A stretch of 64,000 nt of DNA, from assembly GCA_034926635.1 (NCBI GenBank), contig JAYFQX010000006.1:1-64000 (forward strand), written 5' to 3'. Shown here one piece after another: positions 17,048-25,156 of the stretch (its first letter is position 1; each line of letters starts with the position of its first letter). The position numbers and the translations under genes were made by a program. Under the pieces are notes generated by a model. The model searched no databases, was not told the origin of the DNA, and worked only from the letters and a program-made list of their open reading frames with translations. The DNA is from Christensenella sp034926635. GTDB taxonomy: Bacteria > Bacillota > Clostridia > Christensenellales > Christensenellaceae.

Positions 17048-17053
17048 TATGAT
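17048..17053 (+). promoter_or_regulatory. Possible -10 of the RiPP operon
   Basis: TATGAT follows the direct repeats; the region to 17110 is AT-rich. No consensus -35 is present. The rest of 17054-17226 shows no gene. Confidence 0.35.
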
Positions 17054-17226
17054 ACATTAAAATTATAAAAATAACAAATTTTGGGCTTTATGCCGGAAAA
17101 TAATTTTTCCATAAAGAAAAAGGGCGCATTTTGGTATGGCGTCGGGTTTTTTATTAAAAAAAGTAATAGGAAGAACAGCGATATGACTCAAAAAAAAGTA
17201 AGCTGTCCGGCGTGAGGAGAACGGGA

Positions 17227-17634
17227 ATGGAACAACTTCAAATTGCTGTCTGTACGGAAAAAAAGATGACCGAAAAGATTTCGGAAGGAATCGGGGCGCT
17301 CAAGCAAAGCAGCGGCGTGCGTATCAAGACGGATTGGTTTTATCGGCGGGAAGACCTCTTATATGGAATGCGGCGCAGCAAATATGCGATTGTGCTCATT
17401 GCGCTTACCGGTGCGCTTGGCATGGAAGCGGCGATCGGCGCGCGGGAAGAAAACGCCGCGGTTCCATTGATATGGATCTCCGATGAGGAAGCCTTTGCGC
17501 TGCAAAGCTATCGCCTGCAAACAAAGATGTTTCTGGTTTGGCCTGTCTCGACGCAGCAGATTTGCGATGCTTTTTTACGTTGTATGGAGAACCTGCCGAA
17601 CATTCTCCCCGGTACGGAAAGGAAAGAATTATGA
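17227..17634 (+). CDS. Receiver-like protein lacking the phospho-acceptor
   Basis: This is a 135-aa protein starting at ATG 17227, 7 nt after GAGGAG. Its order of elements mimics a receiver domain: KYAIVLIALTGALGMEAAIGARE sits where a receiver has the Asp-containing strand and loop, VPLIWISDEEAFALQSY matches the strand-4 region, and FLVWPVS replaces the usual K-P loop. The Asp is absent, so phosphorylation is unlikely. As first gene of the RiPP operon it may be a regulator working by protein contact. Its stop overlaps the next start (ATGA). Confidence 0.5.
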   Translation: MEQLQIAVCTEKKMTEKISEGIGALKQSSGVRIKTDWFYRREDLLYGMRRSKYAIVLIALTGALGMEAAIGAREENAAVPLIWISDEEAFALQSYRLQTKMFLVWPVSTQQICDAFLRCMENLPNILPGTERKEL

Positions 17635-18119
17635 AAAAGCCGATTTTCAGGGAAAAAAGCCTCGAGAGGATTTCTTCGCCGGAACAATTGACAGATTATA
17701 TCCGGGTTTCAAGACCGGGCATATGGATCGTGCTGATAGCAGCTGTGGTGTTGCTGGTTTCCCTTTTGATTTGGGGCGTTTATGGCGCGCTGCCGGATGC
17801 GGTTTCGGTCAATGGCGTGGCAGATGGCGGTGTGGTCACCTGCTATGTGGAGAATCCCTCGAACCTTTCTGCCGGTATGCAGGCAGAGGTAGACGGGCTG
17901 CCCGGCGTGGTGACAAAGGTAGCGGATATTCCGCTTTCGGAAAACGAGGTCGCTAAGGTCTATGAAGAAGATTTTACGCTGCACATGCTGAATGTGGGTG
18001 ATTGGAATTATACTGTTACCGTAAGTGCGAAGGACGCCCCGGACGGACTGGTGAAGGTTGTCATCGTCGGGAACCCCGTGCGACCGATTTCATTTTTGAT
18101 AGACGGGGTGTCGTCATGA
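17631..18119 (+). CDS. NHLM-type bacteriocin secretion protein (short HlyD-like)
   Basis: This 162-aa protein has an N-terminal FREKSLERISSPEQL motif and a single span (residues 31-52) typical of NHLM bacteriocin-system secretion proteins, followed by a beta-rich extracytoplasmic domain (residues 55-160). It lacks the long coiled coil of classical membrane fusion proteins, consistent with a Gram-positive exporter. It probably docks on the ABC exporters encoded next. ATG 17631 overlaps the previous stop, and its own stop overlaps the next ATG, so three genes are translationally coupled. Confidence 0.75.
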   Translation: MKKPIFREKSLERISSPEQLTDYIRVSRPGIWIVLIAAVVLLVSLLIWGVYGALPDAVSVNGVADGGVVTCYVENPSNLSAGMQAEVDGLPGVVTKVADIPLSENEVAKVYEEDFTLHMLNVGDWNYTVTVSAKDAPDGLVKVVIVGNPVRPISFLIDGVSS

Positions 18120-20293
18120 AAAACGGCGCAGTAAAAAAACCGGCGGTGCGGGGCTGCGCAAAAGTGCCTGTCATCATGCAAATGGAGGCGCTGGAATGTG
18201 GGGCTGCGTGCCTTGCCATGGTGCTTGCCTATTACGGAAAATGGGTGCCGCTCGAGCGTGTCCGTGCGGATTGCGGCGTCTCGCGAGACGGGTCTAACGC
18301 GGGCAATATGCTTACTGCGGCGCGCAGGTACGGGCTTATGGCACAGGGGTATCGTTATGAGCCGCAGCGCCTTCGGGAAAAAGGGACGTTTCCCTGCATC
18401 ATTCACTGGAATTTCAACCATTTTGTCGTGTTGTGCGGATTTCGGGGCAAAAAAGCAGTGCTCAATGACCCCGCCCGCGGAACGCTTTCGGTTTCCATGG
18501 AAGAATTTGACCGCGCCTTCACAGGCGTGTGCATAATGTTTGCGCCGGGAAAAGAGTTTGTGCCGGGCGGCAAACCGGAGTCCGTGCTTGCCTTTGTCAA
18601 AAAGCGTTTAAAAGGTACTGCGGGAGCCATGGTGTTTGTGCTGCTTACCACTGTTGTGATTTCCATCATTGGGATCATCAACCCGGTTTTCTCGCGAATT
18701 TTTATCGACAGGCTTCTTTCGGGACGCAACCTCCCGTGGCTTTACCCGTTCATCGCCTGTATGGCGGGCGTGGCGGCAATCCAAATCGTGGTACTGGCGC
18801 TGCGCGCCGCGAATCTGTTAAAAATTGAAGGCAAGTTTGCCATCAGCGCAAACGCATCCTTTTTATGGCATTTGCTGCGCCTGCCCGTTGGGTTTTATGC
18901 ACAGCGTATGGCAGGGGATCTTGCCGACAGGCAAAAAGTGAACGAGACGATTGCCTCATCGCTCATCAGCCAGCTTGCGCCGCTTGCACTCGGTTTTTGT
19001 ATGATGATATTTTATCTGGTGATCATGCTGCGTTACAGCGTCTTGCTGACGGCGGTGGGGGTATGCTCTATTGTGATCAATTTGTTTCTGGCACAGTTGA
19101 TTTCCAAAAAACGTGTCAACATCACGCGGGTGATGGCGCGCGATGCCGGAAAGCTTGCGGGCGCCACGGTTTCGGGGATCAGTATGATGGAAACCATCAA
19201 GGCTTCGGGTGCGGAAAACGGTTTTTTTGCAAAATGGGCGGGATATCAGGCCGCGGTCAACACCCAAAACGTTAAGTATGCGCATTTAAACCAATACCTC
19301 GGCGCAGTGCCGGGGATCGTCTCTTCGCTTGCCAATATCGCCATACTGTCCCTTGGCGTATACCTCACCATGGAAGGACAGTTTACGGTAGGGATGATCC
19401 TCGCGTTTCAGGGATTTATGTCATCGTTTGCGTCCCCGGCGGCAGACCTCATTACCGCAGGGCAAAGCTTGCAGGAATTGCGTACCAATATGGAACGCAC
19501 GGAAGACGTCATGCGTTATCCTGTGGATACACCCGATGACAGCGCCGTGCCTCTGGAGCAAAGCTGCGAGAAGCTGTCCGGCAGAATCAGTGTCAAAAAC
19601 ATTACGTTTGGGTATTCCCCGCTTGGAGCCCCGCTGATCCGGGATTTCAGCATGGAGCTTGCACCGGGAAAAAGCGTGGCGCTGGTCGGTGCTTCGGGCA
19701 GCGGAAAATCTACGCTTGCAAAACTGATCGCGGGGCTGTACCGGCCGTGGTCGGGCGAGATTTTATTTGACGATAAGCGGGAAAACGAGATTGGCAGGGA
19801 AGCGTTTACCGCGTCGCTTTCCATGGTGGATCAGGATATCGTTATTTTTGAAGATACCATCGCAAACAACATTCGGTTGTGGGACGACGGCATAGACGAT
19901 GCGGAAATGGTGCGCGCGGCAAAAGACGCGCAGATCCATGAAGACATTATGAAGCGGGACGGCGGTTATGAATCTCGCGTTGCCGAGGGCGGCAAGGATT
20001 TATCCGGTGGGCAGCGTCAGCGGCTGGAGATCGCGCGGATGCTGGCGCAAGATCCTTCTATCGCTATTTTGGATGAGGCCACAAGCGCGCTTGACGCAAA
20101 AACGGAATGCGCTGTGCTGCGGGCGCTTGCACGGCGCAGGATCTCTTATATTGTGGTGGCGCACAGGTTGTCCGCCGTACGCGACTGCGACGAGATTATT
20201 GTGATCGATCACGGCGAGGCGGCAGAACGCGGCACACATGAAGAACTGATGGAAAGAGACGGGCTTTATGCAAAGCTCATCTCGAATGAATAA
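18116..20293 (+). CDS. NHLP-type peptidase/permease/ATPase ABC exporter
   Basis: This is a 725-aa exporter that removes double-glycine leaders and exports the core. Residues 18-140 form a C39 peptidase with catalytic Cys28 (MEALECGAACLAMV), His in FNHFVVLCG and Asp in LNDPARG. Residues 165-450 form the membrane domain (six spans). Residues 485-720 form the ATPase: Walker A ALVGASGSGKSTLAKL, signature LSGGQRQRLEIARM, Walker B IAILDEATSALD, H-loop VAHRLS. Its substrates are presumably the four VSGG-leader peptides at 23.3-25.1 kb. Confidence 0.92.
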   Translation: MKNGAVKKPAVRGCAKVPVIMQMEALECGAACLAMVLAYYGKWVPLERVRADCGVSRDGSNAGNMLTAARRYGLMAQGYRYEPQRLREKGTFPCIIHWNFNHFVVLCGFRGKKAVLNDPARGTLSVSMEEFDRAFTGVCIMFAPGKEFVPGGKPESVLAFVKKRLKGTAGAMVFVLLTTVVISIIGIINPVFSRIFIDRLLSGRNLPWLYPFIACMAGVAAIQIVVLALRAANLLKIEGKFAISANASFLWHLLRLPVGFYAQRMAGDLADRQKVNETIASSLISQLAPLALGFCMMIFYLVIMLRYSVLLTAVGVCSIVINLFLAQLISKKRVNITRVMARDAGKLAGATVSGISMMETIKASGAENGFFAKWAGYQAAVNTQNVKYAHLNQYLGAVPGIVSSLANIAILSLGVYLTMEGQFTVGMILAFQGFMSSFASPAADLITAGQSLQELRTNMERTEDVMRYPVDTPDDSAVPLEQSCEKLSGRISVKNITFGYSPLGAPLIRDFSMELAPGKSVALVGASGSGKSTLAKLIAGLYRPWSGEILFDDKRENEIGREAFTASLSMVDQDIVIFEDTIANNIRLWDDGIDDAEMVRAAKDAQIHEDIMKRDGGYESRVAEGGKDLSGGQRQRLEIARMLAQDPSIAILDEATSALDAKTECAVLRALARRRISYIVVAHRLSAVRDCDEIIVIDHGEAAERGTHEELMERDGLYAKLISNE

Positions 20294-20309
20294 AGGGGGG
20301 AATGCCGCA

Positions 20310-22478
20310 ATGCGCCGGGACGAGAAAATCATCAAACGTGCAAAAAAAGACGACGAACGGTTTTCCGCAGCGTTTTTCCGTATGGCGGGCGTCGTTATGA
20401 AAGATGCGGGCAGACGCGCCCTGACGGATAGGGAAAAGCAGTTAACGGCAATCGGCGAGGTGCTGCGGTATTACCGTATTTTGCCGCAGGAATTACCGAA
20501 AGGCGTAGAAAACATAGAAGAACAACTGGATTATTTGCTGCGTCCGGCAGGCATGATGCGGCGTACCGTCCGGCTGGATGAGGGGTGGCAGAAAAACGCC
20601 GTCGGCGCAATGTTGGTCAAAAAGCAAAACGGCGGGTTTGTGGCGCTGATACCGCGGGGGTTTTCGGGCTATATGCTCTTTGACCCGGAGGACGGAAGCA
20701 AAACACGCGTCACCCCGCGGCTTGCCACGGCATTGTGCGGCGATGCAGTCTGTTTTTATCGTCCGCTGCCCACAGGAGAAATCACCGGGAAAGATCTTGC
20801 AAAATATGTAATGCATTCTTTTTCACGCGGGGATATCGTTTTGATCGCCATTGTTTCCCTTGTGGTGACGCTGATCGGTTTGCTGCCGCCTTATGCGGTC
20901 AATCTGTTGTTTGACGATGCAGCGCAAAGCGGACAGCCGACCTTGATTTTGCCTATCGTTTGTTTTTTGGCGGGGACAACGATTTCCGCCGCACTGATCG
21001 GGATTGTGCGCGGGCTCCTCAACACGCGCGTCAAGTTGAAGCTGGATGTATCTGTTTCGGCGGCGGCAATGATGCGTACGCTTTGCCTGCCCCCGCGGTT
21101 TTTCCGGGAATACAGCTCGGGCGAACTGGCGGCAAGGCTGCAGGATTTAAGCACGTTGTGCGGCGCGGTCGCGGATGCGCTTCTGACCTCGGGATTTTCC
21201 GCTTTGTTTTCTCTTGTGTACATTATACAAATTTTCCATTACGCACCTGAGCTCGCGCTTCCGGCGGCGTGTATTGTGCTTGCGACGTCGGGTTGCACGG
21301 CGGTCACGGTTGTGATGCAGGCGCGGATCGTGGCAAAAAAAATGGCGGAATCCGCTAAAACGGACGGACTGGTGTTCGGCCTGATTTCCGGTATCCAGAA
21401 AATCAAAACGGCAGGCGCGGAAAAACGCGCGTTTGCGCGCTGGGCAGGGCAATATGCCAAAGCGGCGAAGCTGCAGTACGATCCGCCCGCGTTCTTAAAG
21501 TTTTCTTCCGTCGTGACAACAGCGATTTCGCTTGCGGGCACCATTTTTATTTACTTTTTTGCGGTCGGCGCACAGACACTCGTCTCTGATTATATGGCGT
21601 TCAACACCTCCTTCGGTATGATGACGGCGGCGTTTGCGTCACTTTCTTCCGTGGCGGTGGTGCTGGCGAATATCAAACCGGTAATGAAGATGATCGGCCC
21701 GCTTTTAAGCGAACCTACAGAAACCGCGGAAAGTAAAAAGCCGGTTGCGTCCCTTGGCGGCGAGATCGAGATGGATAACGTTTCTTTTCGGTATCTGGAA
21801 GATATGCCTATGATATTGGATGATTTCTCCCTGCAGGTGCACCCGGGGGAATACCTGGGGATCGTAGGAAAAACAGGCTGCGGGAAATCAACGCTTCTGC
21901 GCCTGCTGATGGGTTTTGAAAAGCCCTGCAAGGGCGCGGTCTATTATGACGGGCGCGATATCGCCTCTGTAGATTTGCAGTCTCTGCGCCGCAGGATGGG
22001 CGTAGTGATGCAGGACGGCAGCCTTTTTTCGGGCGATATTTTTTCCAACATTACGTTATCCGCGCCGTGGCTGACGCTTGAGCAGGCATGGCACGCCGCA
22101 GAGCTCGCCGGGATTGCGGAGGATATCCGTAATATGCCGATGGGCATGCACACCGTGATTTCCGAAGGCAGCGGGGGTGTTTCCGGTGGACAAAAACAAC
22201 GGCTGATGATCGCGCGGGCGATTGCCGGCGATCCCAAAATTCTGATGTTTGACGAAGCGACGAGCGCGCTTGACAACATTACGCAAAAACAGGTTTCCGA
22301 TGCGCTCGCGGGGCTTTGCTGTACGCGAATTGTGATCGCGCACCGGCTTTCCACCATTGCGGGGTGTGACCGCATCCTTGTTTTGGATGACGGGAAGATT
22401 GCCGAAGAAGGTACTTATGCTGCGCTTCTTGCCAACGACGGGCTTTTTGCGGAACTGGTGCGGCGGCAAATTTCATAG
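20310..22478 (+). CDS. NHLP-type ABC exporter permease/ATPase (second subunit)
   Basis: This is a 722-aa protein. Residues 1-175 form a divergent N-terminal domain that lacks C39 catalytic residues. Residues 185-460 form the permease. Residues 480-715 form the ATPase: Walker A GIVGKTGCGKSTLLRL, signature VSGGQKQRLMIARA, Walker B ILMFDEATSALD. NHLM systems usually encode such a partner beside the peptidase subunit, and the two may form a heterodimer. ATG 20310 is supported by GGGGGG 9 nt upstream, 16 bp after the previous stop. Confidence 0.88.
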   Translation: MRRDEKIIKRAKKDDERFSAAFFRMAGVVMKDAGRRALTDREKQLTAIGEVLRYYRILPQELPKGVENIEEQLDYLLRPAGMMRRTVRLDEGWQKNAVGAMLVKKQNGGFVALIPRGFSGYMLFDPEDGSKTRVTPRLATALCGDAVCFYRPLPTGEITGKDLAKYVMHSFSRGDIVLIAIVSLVVTLIGLLPPYAVNLLFDDAAQSGQPTLILPIVCFLAGTTISAALIGIVRGLLNTRVKLKLDVSVSAAAMMRTLCLPPRFFREYSSGELAARLQDLSTLCGAVADALLTSGFSALFSLVYIIQIFHYAPELALPAACIVLATSGCTAVTVVMQARIVAKKMAESAKTDGLVFGLISGIQKIKTAGAEKRAFARWAGQYAKAAKLQYDPPAFLKFSSVVTTAISLAGTIFIYFFAVGAQTLVSDYMAFNTSFGMMTAAFASLSSVAVVLANIKPVMKMIGPLLSEPTETAESKKPVASLGGEIEMDNVSFRYLEDMPMILDDFSLQVHPGEYLGIVGKTGCGKSTLLRLLMGFEKPCKGAVYYDGRDIASVDLQSLRRRMGVVMQDGSLFSGDIFSNITLSAPWLTLEQAWHAAELAGIAEDIRNMPMGMHTVISEGSGGVSGGQKQRLMIARAIAGDPKILMFDEATSALDNITQKQVSDALAGLCCTRIVIAHRLSTIAGCDRILVLDDGKIAEEGTYAALLANDGLFAELVRRQIS

Positions 22479-22558
22479 CAGCGGGATAAAAAATAAAGAA
22501 AAAACCCTAACAAACACATGGCTTTTGCGTATCAAGAGTAAAGAAAGGTGAACAAAGA

Positions 22559-22765
22559 ATGGGTGAAAATAAAATGGAACAAAAACTGTCCGGGCTGCTG
22601 GATTTCCAGCGCTTCTGCAAAAACCCAAGCCTTGCGCAGTTGATCGCCCAGACAAAAGCACGGTATCTGGCGGTAGCAGAAGAAGAATTGCCGGATGCGG
22701 ATTTAAGCCTAAACGCGGCGGGCGAAGCACTCCCTCAAAAAAAGGAGGACCGCACGCGTGAATAA
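22559..22765 (+). CDS. Small protein of the RiPP operon
   Basis: This 68-aa protein starts after AAAGGTG. It contains LLDFQRFCKNPSLAQLIAQT, then EEELPDADLSLNAAGEA. The last part resembles the ELSDEDLxxVxAAG end of bacterial leader peptides, although no Cys-rich core follows. It could be a degenerate precursor, a leader-like adaptor or an immunity peptide. It overlaps the sigma factor start by 8 bp, so it is certainly part of the operon. Confidence 0.55.
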   Translation: MGENKMEQKLSGLLDFQRFCKNPSLAQLIAQTKARYLAVAEEELPDADLSLNAAGEALPQKKEDRTRE

Positions 22766-23258
22766 TTTACAGGAAAAAGAGCAGTTATACGCCTCCTTTC
22801 AGGAAAAGGTGAAACGTTATGTGGAAAACCGGGTACAAAATGGCAGCGATGTGGATGATTTGGTTTCGGAGGTTTTTGAAAAGGCGTTGCGTTCCATTTC
22901 CACCTATGATGCGCGCAAGGCTGCACTTTCCACATGGATTTATACCATTACGCGCAATACGGTTTGCGATTATTACCGCCGGCGCGGCAGGGTCGTGCCG
23001 TTTGCGGAAATAATAGAAGAAGCACAGGAGGGCACGGCGGCAGATACCGGCGTTTTGCGGGAAGAAGAATTAAACGAACTTGCAGCGGCAATGGAGCGGC
23101 TTCCGCAGCGGCAGCGTGATATTTTGATCCTTCGGTTTTATTATGAGTTGTCTCTAAAAGAAATCGCGCATCGTATGGGGATCAGTTATGCAAACGTGCG
23201 GTATTTGCAGCATATGGCGCTGCGCAGCCTGAAAAAGCTGCTGCCCGATACGGAATAA
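22758..23258 (+). CDS. ECF-like sigma factor of the RiPP locus
   Basis: This is a 166-aa sigma-70 family factor starting at GTG 22758 with AAAGGAGG 8-9 nt upstream. Region 2 spans residues 8-80 (DVDDLVSEVFEKALRSI, WIYTITRNTVCDYYRRRG). Region 4 spans residues 105-160 (LPQRQRDILILRFYYELSLK, EIAHRMGISYANVRYLQHMA). No anti-sigma gene is adjacent. It lies immediately before the four precursor genes, so it may drive the precursor block. A matching promoter cannot be confirmed by eye. Confidence 0.88.
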   Translation: MNNLQEKEQLYASFQEKVKRYVENRVQNGSDVDDLVSEVFEKALRSISTYDARKAALSTWIYTITRNTVCDYYRRRGRVVPFAEIIEEAQEGTAADTGVLREEELNELAAAMERLPQRQRDILILRFYYELSLKEIAHRMGISYANVRYLQHMALRSLKKLLPDTE

Positions 23259-23296
23259 AATGTAAGGATCGGGAAAGTAACAGGGAGGGAAAGAAT

Positions 23297-23677
23297 ATGA
23301 CAGACAAATTCAAGAGTTTTTTAAAGAAGGTCAACGAGGACGAAGCGCTTTTCAAAAAAATGGAAGCGCTACAGGGAGAAACAGATCGGAAAACAGTGAT
23401 AGAAAAAACAATAGAAATTGCGAAGGAAGCGGGGATTGCGCTTTCGCCGGCGGATTTTGAAGCAGGCGATGGAGAGATGGACGATGCTGAGATGCAGGCG
23501 GTATCCGGCGGCTGGTGTAAATGCGTATGTGTGACAGGCGGCGGCGGAAAAGAAGATGCGCAGGGCGGCGTTTGTGCGTGCGTTTTGGAAGGTGCAGGTA
23601 TGAGAAAGGGCAGTTCATTAATTTTCCGTTGCGCATGCGTGATCGGGGGCTATGGATATAAGCGGGAGAACATGTAG
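23297..23677 (+). CDS. RiPP precursor 1, Nif11-type leader, Cys/Gly-rich core
   Basis: This is a 126-aa precursor. Residues 1-72 form a Nif11-like leader: FKSFLKKVNEDEALFKKM, a helical middle, and EMDDAEMQAVSGG as the double-glycine cleavage site. The 54-residue core has three units of C-x-C-x3-G-x-G: CVCVTGGGG, CACVLEGAG and CACVIGGYG, plus an extra Cys74, seven Cys in all. The leader DNA is almost identical to that of precursor 2. The start follows GGGAGGGAAAGAAT. The neighbouring radical SAM enzyme is the likely modifier and the C39 exporter the likely leader peptidase. Confidence 0.88.
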   Translation: MTDKFKSFLKKVNEDEALFKKMEALQGETDRKTVIEKTIEIAKEAGIALSPADFEAGDGEMDDAEMQAVSGGWCKCVCVTGGGGKEDAQGGVCACVLEGAGMRKGSSLIFRCACVIGGYGYKRENM

Positions 23678-23770
23678 TTCGCCGGAAACGATCGGGGGAA
23701 AGTTTTTGGAGCGGCAGCGTTCCTATCATCGGGCAGGCGGCTACCAGGAGATGGAAAGGAGAAAACCAAA

Positions 23771-24181
23771 ATGACAGACAAATTCAAGAGTTTTTTAAAG
23801 AAGGTCAACGAGGACGAAGCGCTTTTCAAAAAAATGGAAGCGCTACAGGGAGAAACAGATCGGAAAACAGTGATAGAAAAAACAATAGAAATTGCGAAGA
23901 AAGCGGGGATTGTATTGACACCGGCGGATTTTGAAGCAGGCGATGAAGAGATGGACGACGTGGAGATGCAGGCGGTGTCCGGCGGCTGGAAAGCGTGCAT
24001 GTGCGTGGCGGGCGGCGGCGGAAAAGAAGACGCGCAGGGTGACGTTTGTGCGTGTGTTATTGCCGGAGGCGGGTTTCGTAAAGATAATGGAGAATCACGC
24101 TGCTTTTGCTTGCTTGCAGGCGACGGATATGATGGGGGCGATTATACATGTACAAAAAATGGCATGCCGCCGATTGTGTAA
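23771..24181 (+). CDS. RiPP precursor 2, Nif11-type leader, Cys/Gly-rich core
   Basis: This is a 136-aa precursor with cleavage after VSGG (residues 69-72). The 64-residue core begins WKACMC and carries CMCVAGGGG, CACVIAGGG and CFCLLAGDG, then a longer tail with an additional Cys (DYTCTKNGMPPIV). Residues 1-45 match precursor 1 almost exactly, while the cleavage region (DDVEMQAVSGG) matches precursor 3. The ribosome site is AAGGAG. A 93-bp gap separates it from precursor 1. Confidence 0.88.
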   Translation: MTDKFKSFLKKVNEDEALFKKMEALQGETDRKTVIEKTIEIAKKAGIVLTPADFEAGDEEMDDVEMQAVSGGWKACMCVAGGGGKEDAQGDVCACVIAGGGFRKDNGESRCFCLLAGDGYDGGDYTCTKNGMPPIV

Positions 24182-24245
24182 AGCCGGAGCATGACATGCA
24201 TATGAGAAGCAAAGGCGTATAAAAAAATATAAAAAAGGAGAGAAA

Positions 24246-24647
24246 ATGATGAAAGAAGAATTTAAAGCTTTTTTGAAGAAGGTCAACGAGGATGAAACGC
24301 TTTTCAAAAAAATGGAAGCGCTGCAGGCGGAGACCGACCGGAAAACAGTGATAGAAAAGACTATAGAAATTGCAAAGGAAGCGGGCTTTGCGCTTTCACC
24401 GGCGGATTTTGAAGCAGGCGATGGAGAGATGGACGACGTGGAGATGCAGGCGGTGTCCGGCGGCTGGTGTAAATGTGTGTGCGTCGCGGGCGGCGGCGGT
24501 ACCGCAGATAAAGATGGAGGCACCTGTGCGTGCATTGTGGCAGGCGTGGGAATGCGTAAAGATAATAATAACGAGCGTTGCGGCTGCCCGATGATCGGGT
24601 ATGGGTACGACTATAATATAGAAGACTGTAAAAAATTGGGGATGTAA
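24246..24647 (+). CDS. RiPP precursor 3, Nif11-type leader, Cys/Gly-rich core
   Basis: This is a 133-aa precursor; the adjacent ATG at 24249 is an equally good start (AAGGAG 8 nt upstream). Cleavage is expected after VSGG near residue 73. The 60-residue core carries CVCVAGGGG, CACIVAGVG and CGCPMIGYG with linkers of 8 and 9 residues, an extra Cys two residues before unit 1, and a C-terminal EDCKKLGM, eight Cys in total. Its core DNA is nearly identical to that of precursor 4, though the N-terminal leader parts differ. Confidence 0.88.
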   Translation: MMKEEFKAFLKKVNEDETLFKKMEALQAETDRKTVIEKTIEIAKEAGFALSPADFEAGDGEMDDVEMQAVSGGWCKCVCVAGGGGTADKDGGTCACIVAGVGMRKDNNNERCGCPMIGYGYDYNIEDCKKLGM

Positions 24648-24668
24648 AATACGGCAGGGGGAATAAAA

Positions 24669-25100
24669 ATGACGGAAGAAGCAAAAAAATTTTTGATGCT
24701 TGCCGGCACGAAGGAATCCATTTGTAAAAAAATGGACGAACTGCACCGGGAAATCAACGGTGCGGATGCCGAGGGGGCAACGATCAGCGAGATTCGTGAT
24801 AAGGTTGTCAAGCGCACAGTGGCAATTGCAAAGGAAGCGGGCTTTGCGCTTTCACCGGCGGATTTTGAAGCGGACGATGGAGAGATGGACGATGCCGAGA
24901 TGCAGGCGGTGTCCGGCGGCTGGTATAAATGTGTGTGCGTCGCGGGCGGCGGCGGTACCGCAGATAAAGATGGAGGCACCTGTGCGTGCATTGTGGCAGG
25001 CGTGGGAATGCGTAAAGATAATAATAACGCGCGTTGCGGCTGCCCGATGATCGGGTATGGGTACGATGCCAATATTCCGCCGTGCGATTTGATGGGATGA
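24669..25100 (+). CDS. RiPP precursor 4, chimeric leader with the precursor 3 core
   Basis: This is a 143-aa precursor. Residues 1-50 (MTEEAKKFLMLAGTKESICK, then REINGADAEGATIS) differ from the other three leaders and are about 11 residues longer. From AIAKEAGFALSPADFEA onward it follows precursor 3, including VSGG at residues 81-84 and the core units CVCVAGGGG, CACIVAGVG and CGCPMIGYG, ending PPCDLMG. It appears to be a recombinant between a different leader and the precursor 3 core. The start follows GGGGGAATAAAA. Confidence 0.87.
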   Translation: MTEEAKKFLMLAGTKESICKKMDELHREINGADAEGATISEIRDKVVKRTVAIAKEAGFALSPADFEADDGEMDDAEMQAVSGGWYKCVCVAGGGGTADKDGGTCACIVAGVGMRKDNNNARCGCPMIGYGYDANIPPCDLMG

Positions 25101-25156
25101 GATGATTTTTTTTGATGATTTCAAGTATATCGGTGCTTGAACGGAGGAGTAGATCA

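Noticed and set aside
23297..25100. Metallothionein-like proteins as the meaning of the Cys-rich CxC sequences
   Set aside because: Each has a Nif11-type leader with a VSGG cleavage site and sits between C39 exporter and radical SAM genes, which fits a RiPP precursor better.
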